From Acidobacteriota bacterium (lineage in GTDB: Bacteria > Acidobacteriota > Polarisedimenticolia > J045): a stretch of DNA of 64,000 nucleotides. The notes under the pieces were generated by a model. The model did not search any database and had not been told where the DNA came from. It was given only the letters and a program-made list of their open reading frames with translations. The DNA lies in NCBI GenBank assembly GCA_030949985.1, contig JAUZRX010000015.1, positions 1-64,000 on the forward strand, in the 5' to 3' direction. Within the stretch, counting starts at the first letter, position 1. Every line of letters starts with the position of its first letter. A program made the position numbers and the translations under genes. Positions 51,354-60,575 of this stretch are shown piece by piece.

Positions 51354-52681
51354 AACCCGCCTCCGGCGATGACTTTCACCGCCTGAGAACGGCCTTTCTC
51401 AGGTTGCGGGCCGCTCTGCGCGACCCGACGACGGGGCTCTACGCCTACAGTCTCCATTTCGACGAGGTGCGGGCCCTGCTCACCCGCCGCCGGCGGGTGG
51501 GAGTGGTGTGGATCGGCCTGGGAGACCGGCGACTGGTGGAATCGGTCTACGGCTGGGAGGCCTACGATCGACTGATTGCCGAGGCCTCCACCTGCCTGGC
51601 CGGCTTGCGGGGGGAGGTCTTCGCCGACGAGGGCATTCTCGCCGTGGCCGGGGTGCATGCGGATGCGTTTCTACTCTTCACGCCGGCATTCCAGGACGCC
51701 GCCGAGTTGGCGCCCGACTCCCTCGCCCGCCTGGCCGATGTCCTGCGCGATCGCCTGGAGGTCGCCCTGGCCAAGGCGGAGGCCGCTTTGCCGGCGGTGC
51801 CCGCGCCGATCCGGGTGGGCGCTTCCCTGATCGAGGACAACCCTTTCCATCGCTTCGAGCGGCAGGTCTACCTGGCCATCGACGAGGCGCGGACCCTGGC
51901 CGAGCGGCCGCGGGATTCCGAACGTCTGGCCTGGATGGCGGAGATTCAGCGTGTGCTGCGGGAAAGGGACCTGCAGGCCGTTTTTCAGCCGGTGGTGGAC
52001 CTGGTCAGCGCCGCGCCCGTAGGGCTCGAAGCCTTCGTTCGCGGTCGTCCCGGTTCGGTGCTGGCCCTGCCGCGCGTGCTCTTCTCCGTCGGTCGCCGTT
52101 CGGGGCTGGCCGGGGAACTCGATCGCCTCTGCCTCGAGCGCATCGTCGAGGCGCTCGAACAGGGTGAGACGCCGCCTTTGTTGTTCGTCAATGTCACGCC
52201 CGAGGGATTGGCCGATTCCCGGTGGCGCTCGGCAGGGCTGATCGAGCGGCTGGCGGGTGCGGGCCTTTCCCCCTCGAAGATCGTTCTCGAGGTGGTGGAA
52301 GGGCAGATCCTCGGCGACCCCCGGAATTACCGCGATCTGATCGACGACCTGCGGGCGGTGGGCTATCGCCTCTCCCTCGACGACATGGGTTCGTCGGCCC
52401 GTTCGGTGAGCCTGGTCGAGGATCTGCGCCCCGAGTTCATCAAGTTCGATTTCTCCCTGCTCCGGGGAGCGGGGAGTGAGCCGCTGCAGAGAGAACTGAT
52501 TCGCTCCCTGGTGTCACTCGCCGGCCGGGCGGGCGCGCGGCTGGTGGCCGAGCGCATCGAGAGCGAGGAAGAACGGGATTTCCTGGTCGACTGCGGCGCC
52601 CGCTGGGGACAGGGCTACTACTTTGCCCGGGAGGGAGCCCCGGCGGCCTATCGGCCGGGAGCCGCGGGGAGGCCGGCGTGA
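51350..52681 (+). CDS. Degenerate GGDEF-EAL protein
   Basis: A 443-residue protein. The N-terminal half resembles a GGDEF domain that has lost its signature (HADAFLLF in its place). The C-terminal half is EAL-like: LEAFVR for the EAL motif, FVNVTP, LEVVEG, SLDDMGSS, IKFD, VAERIES and GQGYYF, which include most metal and catalytic residues. c-di-GMP hydrolysis is therefore possible. GTG 51350 overlaps the previous stop by 4 bases. It works in the same operon as a PilZ effector. Confidence 0.82.
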   Translation: MKPASGDDFHRLRTAFLRLRAALRDPTTGLYAYSLHFDEVRALLTRRRRVGVVWIGLGDRRLVESVYGWEAYDRLIAEASTCLAGLRGEVFADEGILAVAGVHADAFLLFTPAFQDAAELAPDSLARLADVLRDRLEVALAKAEAALPAVPAPIRVGASLIEDNPFHRFERQVYLAIDEARTLAERPRDSERLAWMAEIQRVLRERDLQAVFQPVVDLVSAAPVGLEAFVRGRPGSVLALPRVLFSVGRRSGLAGELDRLCLERIVEALEQGETPPLLFVNVTPEGLADSRWRSAGLIERLAGAGLSPSKIVLEVVEGQILGDPRNYRDLIDDLRAVGYRLSLDDMGSSARSVSLVEDLRPEFIKFDFSLLRGAGSEPLQRELIRSLVSLAGRAGARLVAERIESEEERDFLVDCGARWGQGYYFAREGAPAAYRPGAAGRPA

Positions 52682-54939
52682 TCGCTCTCGCGACATGGGA
52701 GACCCTGGCCCTGCTGGCCGGAGCGCTCCTGCCGGGGTTGCTGCTGGCCCTGGTCGGTCTGCTGCTCTTCTTCGCCGGTCTCGGCCTCGGCCGGCGCTGG
52801 CCGGCGGGCAGTGTGCGTCGCTTGGTACAGGCCCTGCGCGACCTGGCTTCGGGCCGCCCGGTCAGGGCACTCGAGGATCTGCCCCCGGGGCCGGCCGCCG
52901 AAGTCGGTGAGGAGATCCAGAGGCTGGCCGCGGCTCTCGGAGAGCGGGAGCGTGGCGGGGGCGGGCACTCGGCCCGCTTGGCCGAGGCTCTCGACGCCTT
53001 TGGGGACCGGGGCCTGCTGGTGGTGGATCGCGAACTGCGGGTACTGGCGGCGGGAGAGGGCTTCGCGCGCCTGGTGGGGGGACGTCCCGGCGACTTCGTG
53101 GGCCATCCCGTCGCGGGCGTTTTCACCACCGAGAGCTGGCAGACCCTGGCGGCCTGGCTGACCGCGCCCGAGGGTCTGACGGAGGGCGGGCGGATGAACG
53201 CCGCCCTGCGCCGTGCCGCCGGCGAGCCTCGGGCGGTGCGCGTCGCCGGCGTCGTGTTGCCCGGCGCCCGGGGCGAGATCGCGTTGCTCGTCGAGGTGGC
53301 GGGCGACGAGCAGGAGAGCGGCGCCCGGCTCGAGCGTCGGCTCGAAGAGGCCCGAGCCCTGACCGATGCGGTGGCCGAGGCCATCGTTGTGGTCCGGGAC
53401 GGCGTGGTGGTGGCGCTGAGTTCCGGTGCGGAACGGTGGCTGGGGAGCGCGGTGCTCGGTGAGCGTCTCGAACGCCTGCTGGCCGCCGAGGATCTTCTGC
53501 TGGCCCTCGATCGGGTGGGGCGGGCCCAGGGGGGCGAGTCGGTCGAGCCCTTCCACTGCTGGGTCGTGCCGCCGGCGCCCCAGGATCCCCGCCGGGTGGA
53601 GGCCCGGGCGGTGCCCTGTCACCACGATGGCGGTCCCGCGGTGGCCCTGGCGCTGCGGGCGGCGGCCGCCCGCCTCCCGCGCCCCCGGCGCAGCCGCGAC
53701 AACGAGGCCCGGCTGCTGGCCCTGCTCGAGACCCTGACCGACGGATTCGTCCTGCTCACACCGGCTCCGGGGGATGGCTGGCAGGTTTCCCTGGTCAATC
53801 CCCACACCACGCGCCTGCTGGGCGGGAGCCCCGCCCTGGATCCGGGAATGAACGAGGAGGATCTGGCCCGGGTTCTCGAGGGTTGCCTGGGCACGCCGGC
53901 CGGGAGCCTGCGGGAATTTCTCGCCGCGCCCCCCGCCGCGGCGGCCGAGCCTCGGACCCGCGTCGTCGAGCCGGCCGGTGCGCCGCCGCGCAGCATCGAA
54001 CTCTCTCTCCGGGCGGTGCGCACGGCGGAAGGGCGCCTGATCGGCAAGGTGCTGGTGCTGCGCGACGTGACCGCCCAGCGCCGCCGGGAGCGCCGGCTCG
54101 CGGGCAGTGCCGAGCAGCTCGAACACTCCCGCCGCACCCTGCAGAAGGCCTACGAGGACCTGGCCGCGGCCAACCGCAACCTGGAGCAACGCAGCGGTGA
54201 ACTGGCCCGCATGAACAAGGAACTGGTGGAACTCGACCGCACCCGGGCGCAGCTTCTGGCCAACATCTCCCACGAACTGCAGACCCCGCTGGTGTCGATC
54301 CGCGGCTACACCCAGATGGTGCTCGAGGGCCGGCTGGGCAAGATCAACGAAGAGCAGCGCCGGGGGCTCGAGGTGGCGGTGCGCAACGTGGATCGGATGG
54401 TGGAGATGATCTCCGCCCTGCTGGCCTACGCCCGTTCGGAGAAGGCCGAGCCCGCCGACCCGGAACCCACCGACCCGCGGCCCGTGCTGGCGGAGGTGCT
54501 CGACCGGCACCGGGAGAACGCCGCGGCCCACGAAATTACGATCGAGGCCCGGCCGGTGCCCGAGGGGCTGTGGCTGATGGCCGAGCAGGAGGCCCTGCTG
54601 CAGGTGCTCGACAACCTGGTGGCGAACGCCATCAAGTACAACCGTCGGGGCGGCAAGGTGGAGGTGGGCTTCTCGGCGGAAGAGGGCCCGTGGGTCGAGC
54701 TGGCGGTACGGGATACGGGGCTGGGTATCGCGGCCGACGAGGTGGGCAAGGTCTTCGATCGCTTCTATCGGGCGCGGAACGCGACGGGCATTTCGGGCAC
54801 CGGTATCGGCCTGGCCACCGTGCGCAACCTGGTCGAGCAGCATGGCGGCCGGATCGAGGTGGAAAGCGAGGTGGGCCGGGGGACGGTCTTCAGGGTCCAC
54901 TGGCCGCGCGCGGAAGTGCGCGATGCTCAGTCGTCCTGA
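52678..54939 (+). CDS. Membrane-anchored multi-PAS histidine kinase
   Basis: A 753-residue protein. One or two membrane helices (about residues 5-40), a HAMP-like region, three PAS-like segments (about 100-200, 220-320, 345-470), a coiled coil, HisKA with ANISHELQTPLVSIRGY, and HATPase with NLVANAIKYN and GTGIGLATVRNLVE. GTG 52678 overlaps the EAL gene by 4 bases. Last gene of the four-gene signalling operon; it is the probable kinase for the receiver at 50961. Its tail overlaps the convergent methyltransferase gene by 13 bases. Confidence 0.88.
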   Translation: MIALATWETLALLAGALLPGLLLALVGLLLFFAGLGLGRRWPAGSVRRLVQALRDLASGRPVRALEDLPPGPAAEVGEEIQRLAAALGERERGGGGHSARLAEALDAFGDRGLLVVDRELRVLAAGEGFARLVGGRPGDFVGHPVAGVFTTESWQTLAAWLTAPEGLTEGGRMNAALRRAAGEPRAVRVAGVVLPGARGEIALLVEVAGDEQESGARLERRLEEARALTDAVAEAIVVVRDGVVVALSSGAERWLGSAVLGERLERLLAAEDLLLALDRVGRAQGGESVEPFHCWVVPPAPQDPRRVEARAVPCHHDGGPAVALALRAAAARLPRPRRSRDNEARLLALLETLTDGFVLLTPAPGDGWQVSLVNPHTTRLLGGSPALDPGMNEEDLARVLEGCLGTPAGSLREFLAAPPAAAAEPRTRVVEPAGAPPRSIELSLRAVRTAEGRLIGKVLVLRDVTAQRRRERRLAGSAEQLEHSRRTLQKAYEDLAAANRNLEQRSGELARMNKELVELDRTRAQLLANISHELQTPLVSIRGYTQMVLEGRLGKINEEQRRGLEVAVRNVDRMVEMISALLAYARSEKAEPADPEPTDPRPVLAEVLDRHRENAAAHEITIEARPVPEGLWLMAEQEALLQVLDNLVANAIKYNRRGGKVEVGFSAEEGPWVELAVRDTGLGIAADEVGKVFDRFYRARNATGISGTGIGLATVRNLVEQHGGRIEVESEVGRGTVFRVHWPRAEVRDAQSS

Positions 54940-55802
54940 CTCCCCGGTCTTCCCGATCCCGTGGGACCGCCTGCGCCCGAAATGTCTTTCCGCCGCAGAC
55001 GGGCCGCGGTCTCCAGCAGGATCGATCCCGCCACCGCCACCGAGAGCGACTCGCTGCCGGCTTCCATGGGGATGCTCACGGTCGTGGCCGCGCTGACCAG
55101 GGCTTCCGGCAGCCCGGCGACTTCAGCGCCGAGCAGCAGCCGTGGCGCCCCCTCCCAGCTCAATGCCGAGGGCGTCACGCCCCCCCGGGGCAGGGCGGCG
55201 ACCAGCGGCTGGCCGTCCTGTTCGAGTCGCTCGAGCAGGATGGCGGCGTCGGTGGCGCGGGCGGTGGGGAGACGGTGGATCGCTCCCGCGCTCGAGCGCA
55301 CCGCCTTGGGACTCCAGGGGTCGGCTCCTGCCACCGCCACCAGGCCCCCGGCACCGAAGGCGGCCGCCGAGCGGACCAGGGTGCCCAGGTTACCCGGATC
55401 CTGGATCTTCCAGCACACCACCACGAGACCCGACGTCCGCCGGTCCAGTACGGTCCGGGGGTCGTCCGCCGTGGCGGGCAAGCGGCAGGCGGCCAGCAGG
55501 CCGGGGCCGTGGGAGGTCGGCGCCGTGCGCTCGAGCAGGTCCCGCTGGACGGGCTGGACGGGAACCTCTTCGCCCAGCAGGCGCTGGATCAGGCTCCGGT
55601 AGGGCTCCTGCCCGATGTGCGGGGAGGCCACCAAGACCCATACCGGCCGACTCCCTGCGGCCAGGGCCTCGGCCAGGGCGGTGGGACCCTCGATCAGGAA
55701 CAGTCCGGCCTCCCGTCGCCGACGGGGCTGCCGGCCGAGAAGCCGGGCCTGGCGGACCAGGGGATGGGACGAGGACTTGAGGGCCTCGGGCAATCGAAAC
55801 AT
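54927..55802 (-). CDS. SpoU/TrmH-family RNA 2'-O-methyltransferase
   Basis: A 291-residue protein with the SPOUT fold. N-terminal substrate-binding region (FLIEGPTALAEALAAG), then CWKIQDPGNLGTLVRSAAAFG, LLLGAEVAGLPE and SIPMEAGSESLSVAVAGSILL, the three SpoU motifs with the knot that holds S-adenosylmethionine. The target, tRNA or 23S rRNA, is not told by sequence. The start at 55802 has GGAGG 11 bases upstream. It is divergent from tsaC. Confidence 0.87.
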   Translation of the reverse strand: MFRLPEALKSSSHPLVRQARLLGRQPRRRREAGLFLIEGPTALAEALAAGSRPVWVLVASPHIGQEPYRSLIQRLLGEEVPVQPVQRDLLERTAPTSHGPGLLAACRLPATADDPRTVLDRRTSGLVVVCWKIQDPGNLGTLVRSAAAFGAGGLVAVAGADPWSPKAVRSSAGAIHRLPTARATDAAILLERLEQDGQPLVAALPRGGVTPSALSWEGAPRLLLGAEVAGLPEALVSAATTVSIPMEAGSESLSVAVAGSILLETAARLRRKDISGAGGPTGSGRPGSQDD

Positions 55803-55856
55803 CGCTCGGATGCCTCCACGGGGGAAAGCGCGGCGCACAAGGAGGATAATCCACTC

Positions 55857-56507
55857 ATGGACCGTTTCCTGGACTTTTCCGCAGACGAGATCGGCGTGGC
55901 CGCCGCTGCCGGTTGGCTGCGCAGTGGCGGGCTCCTGATCTATCCCACCGAGACCTTCTACGCCCTGGGGTGCGATCCGCGGCGGGCCGACGCGGTCGCC
56001 GCCCTCCGGCGGCTCAAGGGCCGCTCGGAGGCCAAGGCCCTGCCCCTGCTGGCCGGCAGCCTCGAACAGGTCGGTCAGGCGGCCCCGGGGTGGCGCCGCT
56101 GGCCGAGGGCCCGCCGCTGGGCGGAGAGTTTCTGGCCGGGGCCCCTTTCCCTGGTGCTCGACGGCAGCGTGCTGCTGGCCGCCGGCGTGCGCGCCGCCGA
56201 CGGCTCGGTGGCCCTCCGCTGGACCTCGAACGGGATCGCCGCCGCGCTGGCCCTGGAATTGGGCTATCCCGTGGTCGCCACTTCCGCCAACGCGGCGGGC
56301 GCGCCTGCGTGCGATCGACCGGCACGGGCTCTCGAGGCTCTGGGAAGCGGGCCCCTGGCCGTGCTGGACGGGGGCGTCAGCCCCGGCGGCGCGCCTTCCA
56401 CCCTCGTCGACCCCCGACGGGATCCTCCCCGGCTGATCCGGAGCGGTGCCCTCGATCCGAGCCGCCTCGGCCTGGCCGCGGGGGACGCGCATTCTTTTCC
56501 GGGGTAG
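55857..56507 (+). CDS. tsaC: Threonylcarbamoyl-AMP synthase
   Basis: A 216-residue YrdC/Sua5-type enzyme that makes threonylcarbamoyl-AMP from Thr, bicarbonate and ATP for the t6A37 base of ANN-reading tRNAs. GGLLIYPTETFYALG, KALPLLAG and VVATSANAAGAP are the conserved active-site segments. AAGGAGGAT precedes the start. The short form, without the extra Sua5 C-terminal domain, fits the name TsaC. Confidence 0.88.
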   Translation: MDRFLDFSADEIGVAAAAGWLRSGGLLIYPTETFYALGCDPRRADAVAALRRLKGRSEAKALPLLAGSLEQVGQAAPGWRRWPRARRWAESFWPGPLSLVLDGSVLLAAGVRAADGSVALRWTSNGIAAALALELGYPVVATSANAAGAPACDRPARALEALGSGPLAVLDGGVSPGGAPSTLVDPRRDPPRLIRSGALDPSRLGLAAGDAHSFPG

Positions 56508-56583
56508 GCTTTCCGCCGGCCCCGCCGCCGCTGGGACGAGGGGCCGTGTGCCGGCAGGTGCCGGCTGTCGGGAGGCTTGCCCC

Positions 56584-58848
56584 ATGCACAGATTCCGCTG
56601 CCTGCGCGGCGTTTTCCTCGTCGTCCTCTTCGCGTCGGTCCTGCTCGCCGCCCCACCGAGTGGAGCCGCGCCCGAAGTGATGGTTCTCGGCTTCGACGGC
56701 GCCGACCCGGGACTGGTCCAGCGTTACATGGACGAGGGACTGCTGCCCCATCTCCAGGCCCTGGCTCGGGAGGGGCACTTCGCTCCCCTGATGCCCACCA
56801 ACCCGCCCCAGACCCCCGTCTCCTGGGCCGCCTTCTCCACCGGGCTGAATCCGGGCCGGACCGAGATCTTCGACTTCCTCTACAAGAAGAAGAACAGTTA
56901 CGTGCCGGACTTCGCCCTGGCCACCGCCGGCAAGAAGGTCTTCCTTTTCGGAGAGCGCAACGGCCAGGTCGTCGCGGCGGCGGCGGGAGTGTCGCTGGCG
57001 TTGCTGGTGCTCCTGCTGCTCAAGCTCCTGGGCTTGCGGTGGCTGACGGCTTTCGGCGTGGCCCTGGTGGCCGGCGGTGCCGCGGCGGTGCTTGTGGTGG
57101 GGCCGGCGACCGCCTGGCTGCCGGTGGAGGTGCCCACGGCCACCAACAACCGTCAGGGCACGCCCTTTTGGACCCTGGCGGCGGCGGCGGGCAAGAAGGT
57201 CGGCGTCGTGCGCGTGCCGGTGACCTTTCCCGCGGAAGCACTGCCCGCGGGTTCGACGATGCTCTCCGGGCTGGGTGTGCCGGACATGCGCCGTCGGGTC
57301 GGTTCTCCCACGCTCTTCACCTCCGACCTGAGTTTCCGCAACCGGCAGAACCAGTTCAGCCTGGAGTTCAAGGAACTGCCCGCCAGGCGTGGGGTGATGG
57401 AGACCAGCCTGATCGGGCCCTTCAACTATCCCTTCCACGTCTTCGTCCTCGAACGGGCCCGCGAGCAGTGGAAGGCCCAGGGCCTGAGCGCCGCTGAGCG
57501 CAAGGAGAAGGAGAAGGCCCTGGTGGCCCAGCTCCTGGAAGACGGCCAGCCACGGGAGTTCAACCTGCCCCTGCACCTCGAGGTCGACGATCGCTCGTTG
57601 CGCTGGGAGATCAGCGGGCAGAAGGGCGAACTGCACGTGGGGGAGTGGTCCGACTGGGTGATTCTCGATTTTCCCGTCAACTGGGTGATCGACCGGCTGC
57701 AGCCCCTGAGGGGTATGGGCCGCTTCAAGCTCGTGGCCCTCGAGCCCGAGCTGCAGCTCTACTTCTCGCCGGTCAATTTCCACCCTTCCTGCCATCCGGT
57801 GAACTATTCCTGGCCGCCGGACTGGGCGGAGAAGATGTCGCGCAAGATCGGTCTGTTCAAGACCCAGGGCTGGGCCATCGACACCTGGTCGCCGCCGTCG
57901 GGCGTCGGCGGAATCGACCTCTTCGTCGAAGACATGAACTTCACCGTCGACGCCTACGAGCGGATGATGGATGCGGCGCTGGCGGAGGGCGACATCGACG
58001 TCTACGTCCAGATCTTCTACTTCACCGACAGGGCGGGGCACATGTTCTGGCAGCAGCTCGATCCCCAGCATCCGCTCTACGATCCGGAATTGGCCGACAA
58101 GTACGAGCAGGAGATGCGCAAGGTCTACCAGCGGATGGATCGCCTGGTGGGCAAGGCGCGCCGGGCGGCGGGTGAGGACACCCTCTTTCTCGTGCTCTCG
58201 GACCACGGCTTTTCGTCTTTCCGCCGCCAGATCAACATCAATACCTGGCTCTACCAGCACGGCTATCTGGCCCTCTCCGGCCAGGTGGGCACGCGCAACC
58301 TCGAGCAGCTCTTCGACAAGCACGTGACCCAGGTCAACGTGCTCTCCGGCATCGACTGGTCCCGCACCCGGGCCTGGGCCATGGGGCTCGGCTCGATCTA
58401 CATCAACGTGGTGGGCCGCGAACCCCAGGGCATCGTGATGCCCGGCGAGGAATACGACCGGCTGGTGGCCGAACTCAAGGAGGGGCTCGAAGGCGCGGTG
58501 GACGAGGCCACGGGACTCAAACCCGTGGCGCGCATCTACACCCGTGACGAGATGTACGAGGGCTACGATCCGGACAAGATCGCCGACCTGCGCATGGCCA
58601 ACATCCTCGGCTACCGGGTTTCGTGGCAGGATGCCCTGGGCGGCCTGTCGACCCGGGTTTTCGAGGACAACGAGCGGGTGTGGAGCGGGGACCACTGCTC
58701 TCTCGACCCCGCCGAGGTGCGGGGGATCCTCTTCGTCAACCGGCAGCTGAAGGTGGAGGATCCGGCGATCATGGACATCGCTCCCTCGATTCTGGCAACC
58801 TTGGGGCTCGAGCCCGACGCCCGGCTCGATGGGAGGGTGATCTGGTAG
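56584..58848 (+). CDS. Alkaline-phosphatase-superfamily enzyme with a membrane hairpin inside the fold
   Basis: A 754-residue secreted or periplasmic protein with a signal peptide. Metal ligands and active site can be followed: LGFDGADP, PPQTPVSWAAFSTG, FTDRAGH, LSDHGFSS and GDHCSLDP, as in type I phosphodiesterase/nucleotide pyrophosphatases. Between residues about 135 and 180 two hydrophobic helices (LALLVLLLLKLLGL and ALVAGGAAAVLVV) interrupt the catalytic domain before NRQGTPFW. Substrate could be a phosphodiester or glycan phosphate. GGGAGG lies seven bases before the ATG. The EnvC-like gene follows with overlap. Confidence 0.87.
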   Translation: MHRFRCLRGVFLVVLFASVLLAAPPSGAAPEVMVLGFDGADPGLVQRYMDEGLLPHLQALAREGHFAPLMPTNPPQTPVSWAAFSTGLNPGRTEIFDFLYKKKNSYVPDFALATAGKKVFLFGERNGQVVAAAAGVSLALLVLLLLKLLGLRWLTAFGVALVAGGAAAVLVVGPATAWLPVEVPTATNNRQGTPFWTLAAAAGKKVGVVRVPVTFPAEALPAGSTMLSGLGVPDMRRRVGSPTLFTSDLSFRNRQNQFSLEFKELPARRGVMETSLIGPFNYPFHVFVLERAREQWKAQGLSAAERKEKEKALVAQLLEDGQPREFNLPLHLEVDDRSLRWEISGQKGELHVGEWSDWVILDFPVNWVIDRLQPLRGMGRFKLVALEPELQLYFSPVNFHPSCHPVNYSWPPDWAEKMSRKIGLFKTQGWAIDTWSPPSGVGGIDLFVEDMNFTVDAYERMMDAALAEGDIDVYVQIFYFTDRAGHMFWQQLDPQHPLYDPELADKYEQEMRKVYQRMDRLVGKARRAAGEDTLFLVLSDHGFSSFRRQININTWLYQHGYLALSGQVGTRNLEQLFDKHVTQVNVLSGIDWSRTRAWAMGLGSIYINVVGREPQGIVMPGEEYDRLVAELKEGLEGAVDEATGLKPVARIYTRDEMYEGYDPDKIADLRMANILGYRVSWQDALGGLSTRVFEDNERVWSGDHCSLDPAEVRGILFVNRQLKVEDPAIMDIAPSILATLGLEPDARLDGRVIW

Positions 58849-59993
58849 TTCTCCCGCGCCCGCTGACCTGGCTCGTCCTCGTCGGTCTGCTGGCCGCTGG
58901 TGGCGCCTCGGCGACCCCCGGCTCCAGCACGCCCGATGCCCGGCGCCTGGCCCGGCTCGATGGGGAGATCGCCCGCCTTGCGGACGAGCGCGATCGTCTG
59001 GCGCGGCGCGAACGGGGGCTTTTGGGCAAGATCGACCGGCTGGCCGCCGAGGCCCGCTTGCTCGACGCGCGGCGGGAAAAGCTGGCCCTCGAGCGTCACG
59101 ACCTCGAGACGCAGATCGCCCGCACCCGCAGCGAGGAGGAACGGGAACGTCGGCGCCTGGAAGCTTCACGCAGGCTGTTCCGCTCGACCGCGCTGCTGTT
59201 GCGGCGCATCGGTCCCCTCGGGCAGCTCCGTCCGCTGCTGGACGTTCCCGACGCCGAGCGTCTGGCGGCGGTCCTGCGACTGGGCCGGGAACTCAGCCGC
59301 AGGCGCCAGGAACAGGTGCGGGAGATCCAGCAGGCCCTGGTTCGCCTGGCGGAGCTGGTGGAAAGGCGTCAGCGGCAGCAGGCGGAACTGGCACGCCTCG
59401 AGCGGCAGGCCGCCGCGGCCCGCCGCCGCCTGGCGGGGGCCATCGCCACCCGCAAAGAGTTGATCGCCGCCATCCGCCGCGACACCGAGCGGCGTCGCCA
59501 GGCGCTGGCGGAGTTGCACCGGGCGCGGGAGGAGCTGAGCGCAGTGCTGGCGGGGCTGACCAGCAGCCGGGAGATCCGGCTCGACATTCACGCCTTCCGC
59601 GGTCTGCTCGACCGCCCGGTGAAGGGCCGGGTCACCGCGGCTTTCGGCGATCGGCGGGATCCGCGCTTCGGCACGGTGATCCCCCATCCGGGCTGGGACA
59701 TCGACGCCGACTTCGGTCGGCGCGTCCGCGCGCCCTTCGAGGGACGGGTGGCCTTTGCCGACTGGTTCCGCGGTTACGGCCTGGTGGTGGTGCTCGACCA
59801 CGGACGGGGAGTCCACACCGTCTACGCGCACCTTTCCGCCGTTCTCGTGGAGGTGGGTGACCGCCTGGACAAGGGCGATGTGCTCGGCCGCGTGGGCGAC
59901 ACGGGTTCGTTGCGGGGGCCCTATCTCTACCTGGAGATCCGTGAAGCCGGTCGCGCGGTGGACCCGGCGGGATGGTTCCGGGGCGAATCTTGA
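58842..59993 (+). CDS. EnvC-like murein hydrolase activator, M23 domain
   Basis: About 383 residues. A signal-peptide-like core (LTWLVLVGLLAAGGASA), then a long charged coiled coil (residues about 30-250) and an M23/LytM domain (about 265-383) with HPGWDIDADFGRRV, GLVVVLDHGRGVHTVYAHLS and YLYLEIREAGRAVDP. The zinc His of HxxxD-type is partly replaced (HPGWD), as in EnvC, which activates amidases instead of cutting. No ATG, GTG or TTG lies between the upstream stop region and the signal core: CTG at 58842 with GGGAGGG five bases upstream is the best start. It overlaps the phosphodiesterase stop. Confidence 0.8.
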   Translation: MVVLPRPLTWLVLVGLLAAGGASATPGSSTPDARRLARLDGEIARLADERDRLARRERGLLGKIDRLAAEARLLDARREKLALERHDLETQIARTRSEEERERRRLEASRRLFRSTALLLRRIGPLGQLRPLLDVPDAERLAAVLRLGRELSRRRQEQVREIQQALVRLAELVERRQRQQAELARLERQAAAARRRLAGAIATRKELIAAIRRDTERRRQALAELHRAREELSAVLAGLTSSREIRLDIHAFRGLLDRPVKGRVTAAFGDRRDPRFGTVIPHPGWDIDADFGRRVRAPFEGRVAFADWFRGYGLVVVLDHGRGVHTVYAHLSAVLVEVGDRLDKGDVLGRVGDTGSLRGPYLYLEIREAGRAVDPAGWFRGES

Positions 59994-60032
59994 GGGGGTC
60001 GGTGCCGGGGGCACGACTCGGGAGTCGAGAGC

Positions 60033-60557
60033 ATGAAACAGGAACAGGTACGGGTCGTGGGCAAACAGCCCAACTCGCGGATGTGCTTCGTCTGTGGGCT
60101 GGAAAACAGGCTCGGACTCCACAGCCGCTTCTACCAGGTCGACGACGATCGGCTGGTGGCGGTCTTCACCCCCGCCGAGGAGCATCAGAGCTATCCCGGC
60201 CGGCTGCACGGGGGCGTCTCGGCGGCGATCCTCGACGAGACCATCGGGCGGGCGATCATGATTCGCCATCCGGGAGAGATCTGGGGCGTGACCGTCGAGT
60301 TTTCGATGAAGTTCCGGCGGCCGCTTCCCCTCGACACGCCCTTGAAGGTGGTGGCAACGATCACCTCCGAAAACCGCAGGGCCTTCGAAGGGGAGGGGGC
60401 GATTTTCGATCCTGACGGTGGGGTGGCGGTCTCCGGCCGGGGCAAGTACCTGAAGATGCCCATCGACAAGATCGCCGACTTCGACAGGGACCACGAGCAG
60501 TGGGTCGTGCTCGAGGAAGCCGACGACCCGTCCAGCCTGCTGCTTCCCGGACCGTAG
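60033..60557 (+). CDS. PaaI-type hotdog thioesterase
   Basis: A 174-residue protein of the PaaI/4HBT hotdog fold. N-terminal CFVCGLENRLGLH is typical of this subgroup, HLGGVS-like LHGGVSAAILDETIGRA carries the catalytic helix, and the beta sheet follows (VTVEFSMKFRRPL). It hydrolyses acyl-CoA or similar thioesters; substrate unknown. Confidence 0.83.
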   Translation: MKQEQVRVVGKQPNSRMCFVCGLENRLGLHSRFYQVDDDRLVAVFTPAEEHQSYPGRLHGGVSAAILDETIGRAIMIRHPGEIWGVTVEFSMKFRRPLPLDTPLKVVATITSENRRAFEGEGAIFDPDGGVAVSGRGKYLKMPIDKIADFDRDHEQWVVLEEADDPSSLLLPGP

Positions 60558-60575
60558 GGCGCTGGTCTTTTCCCG

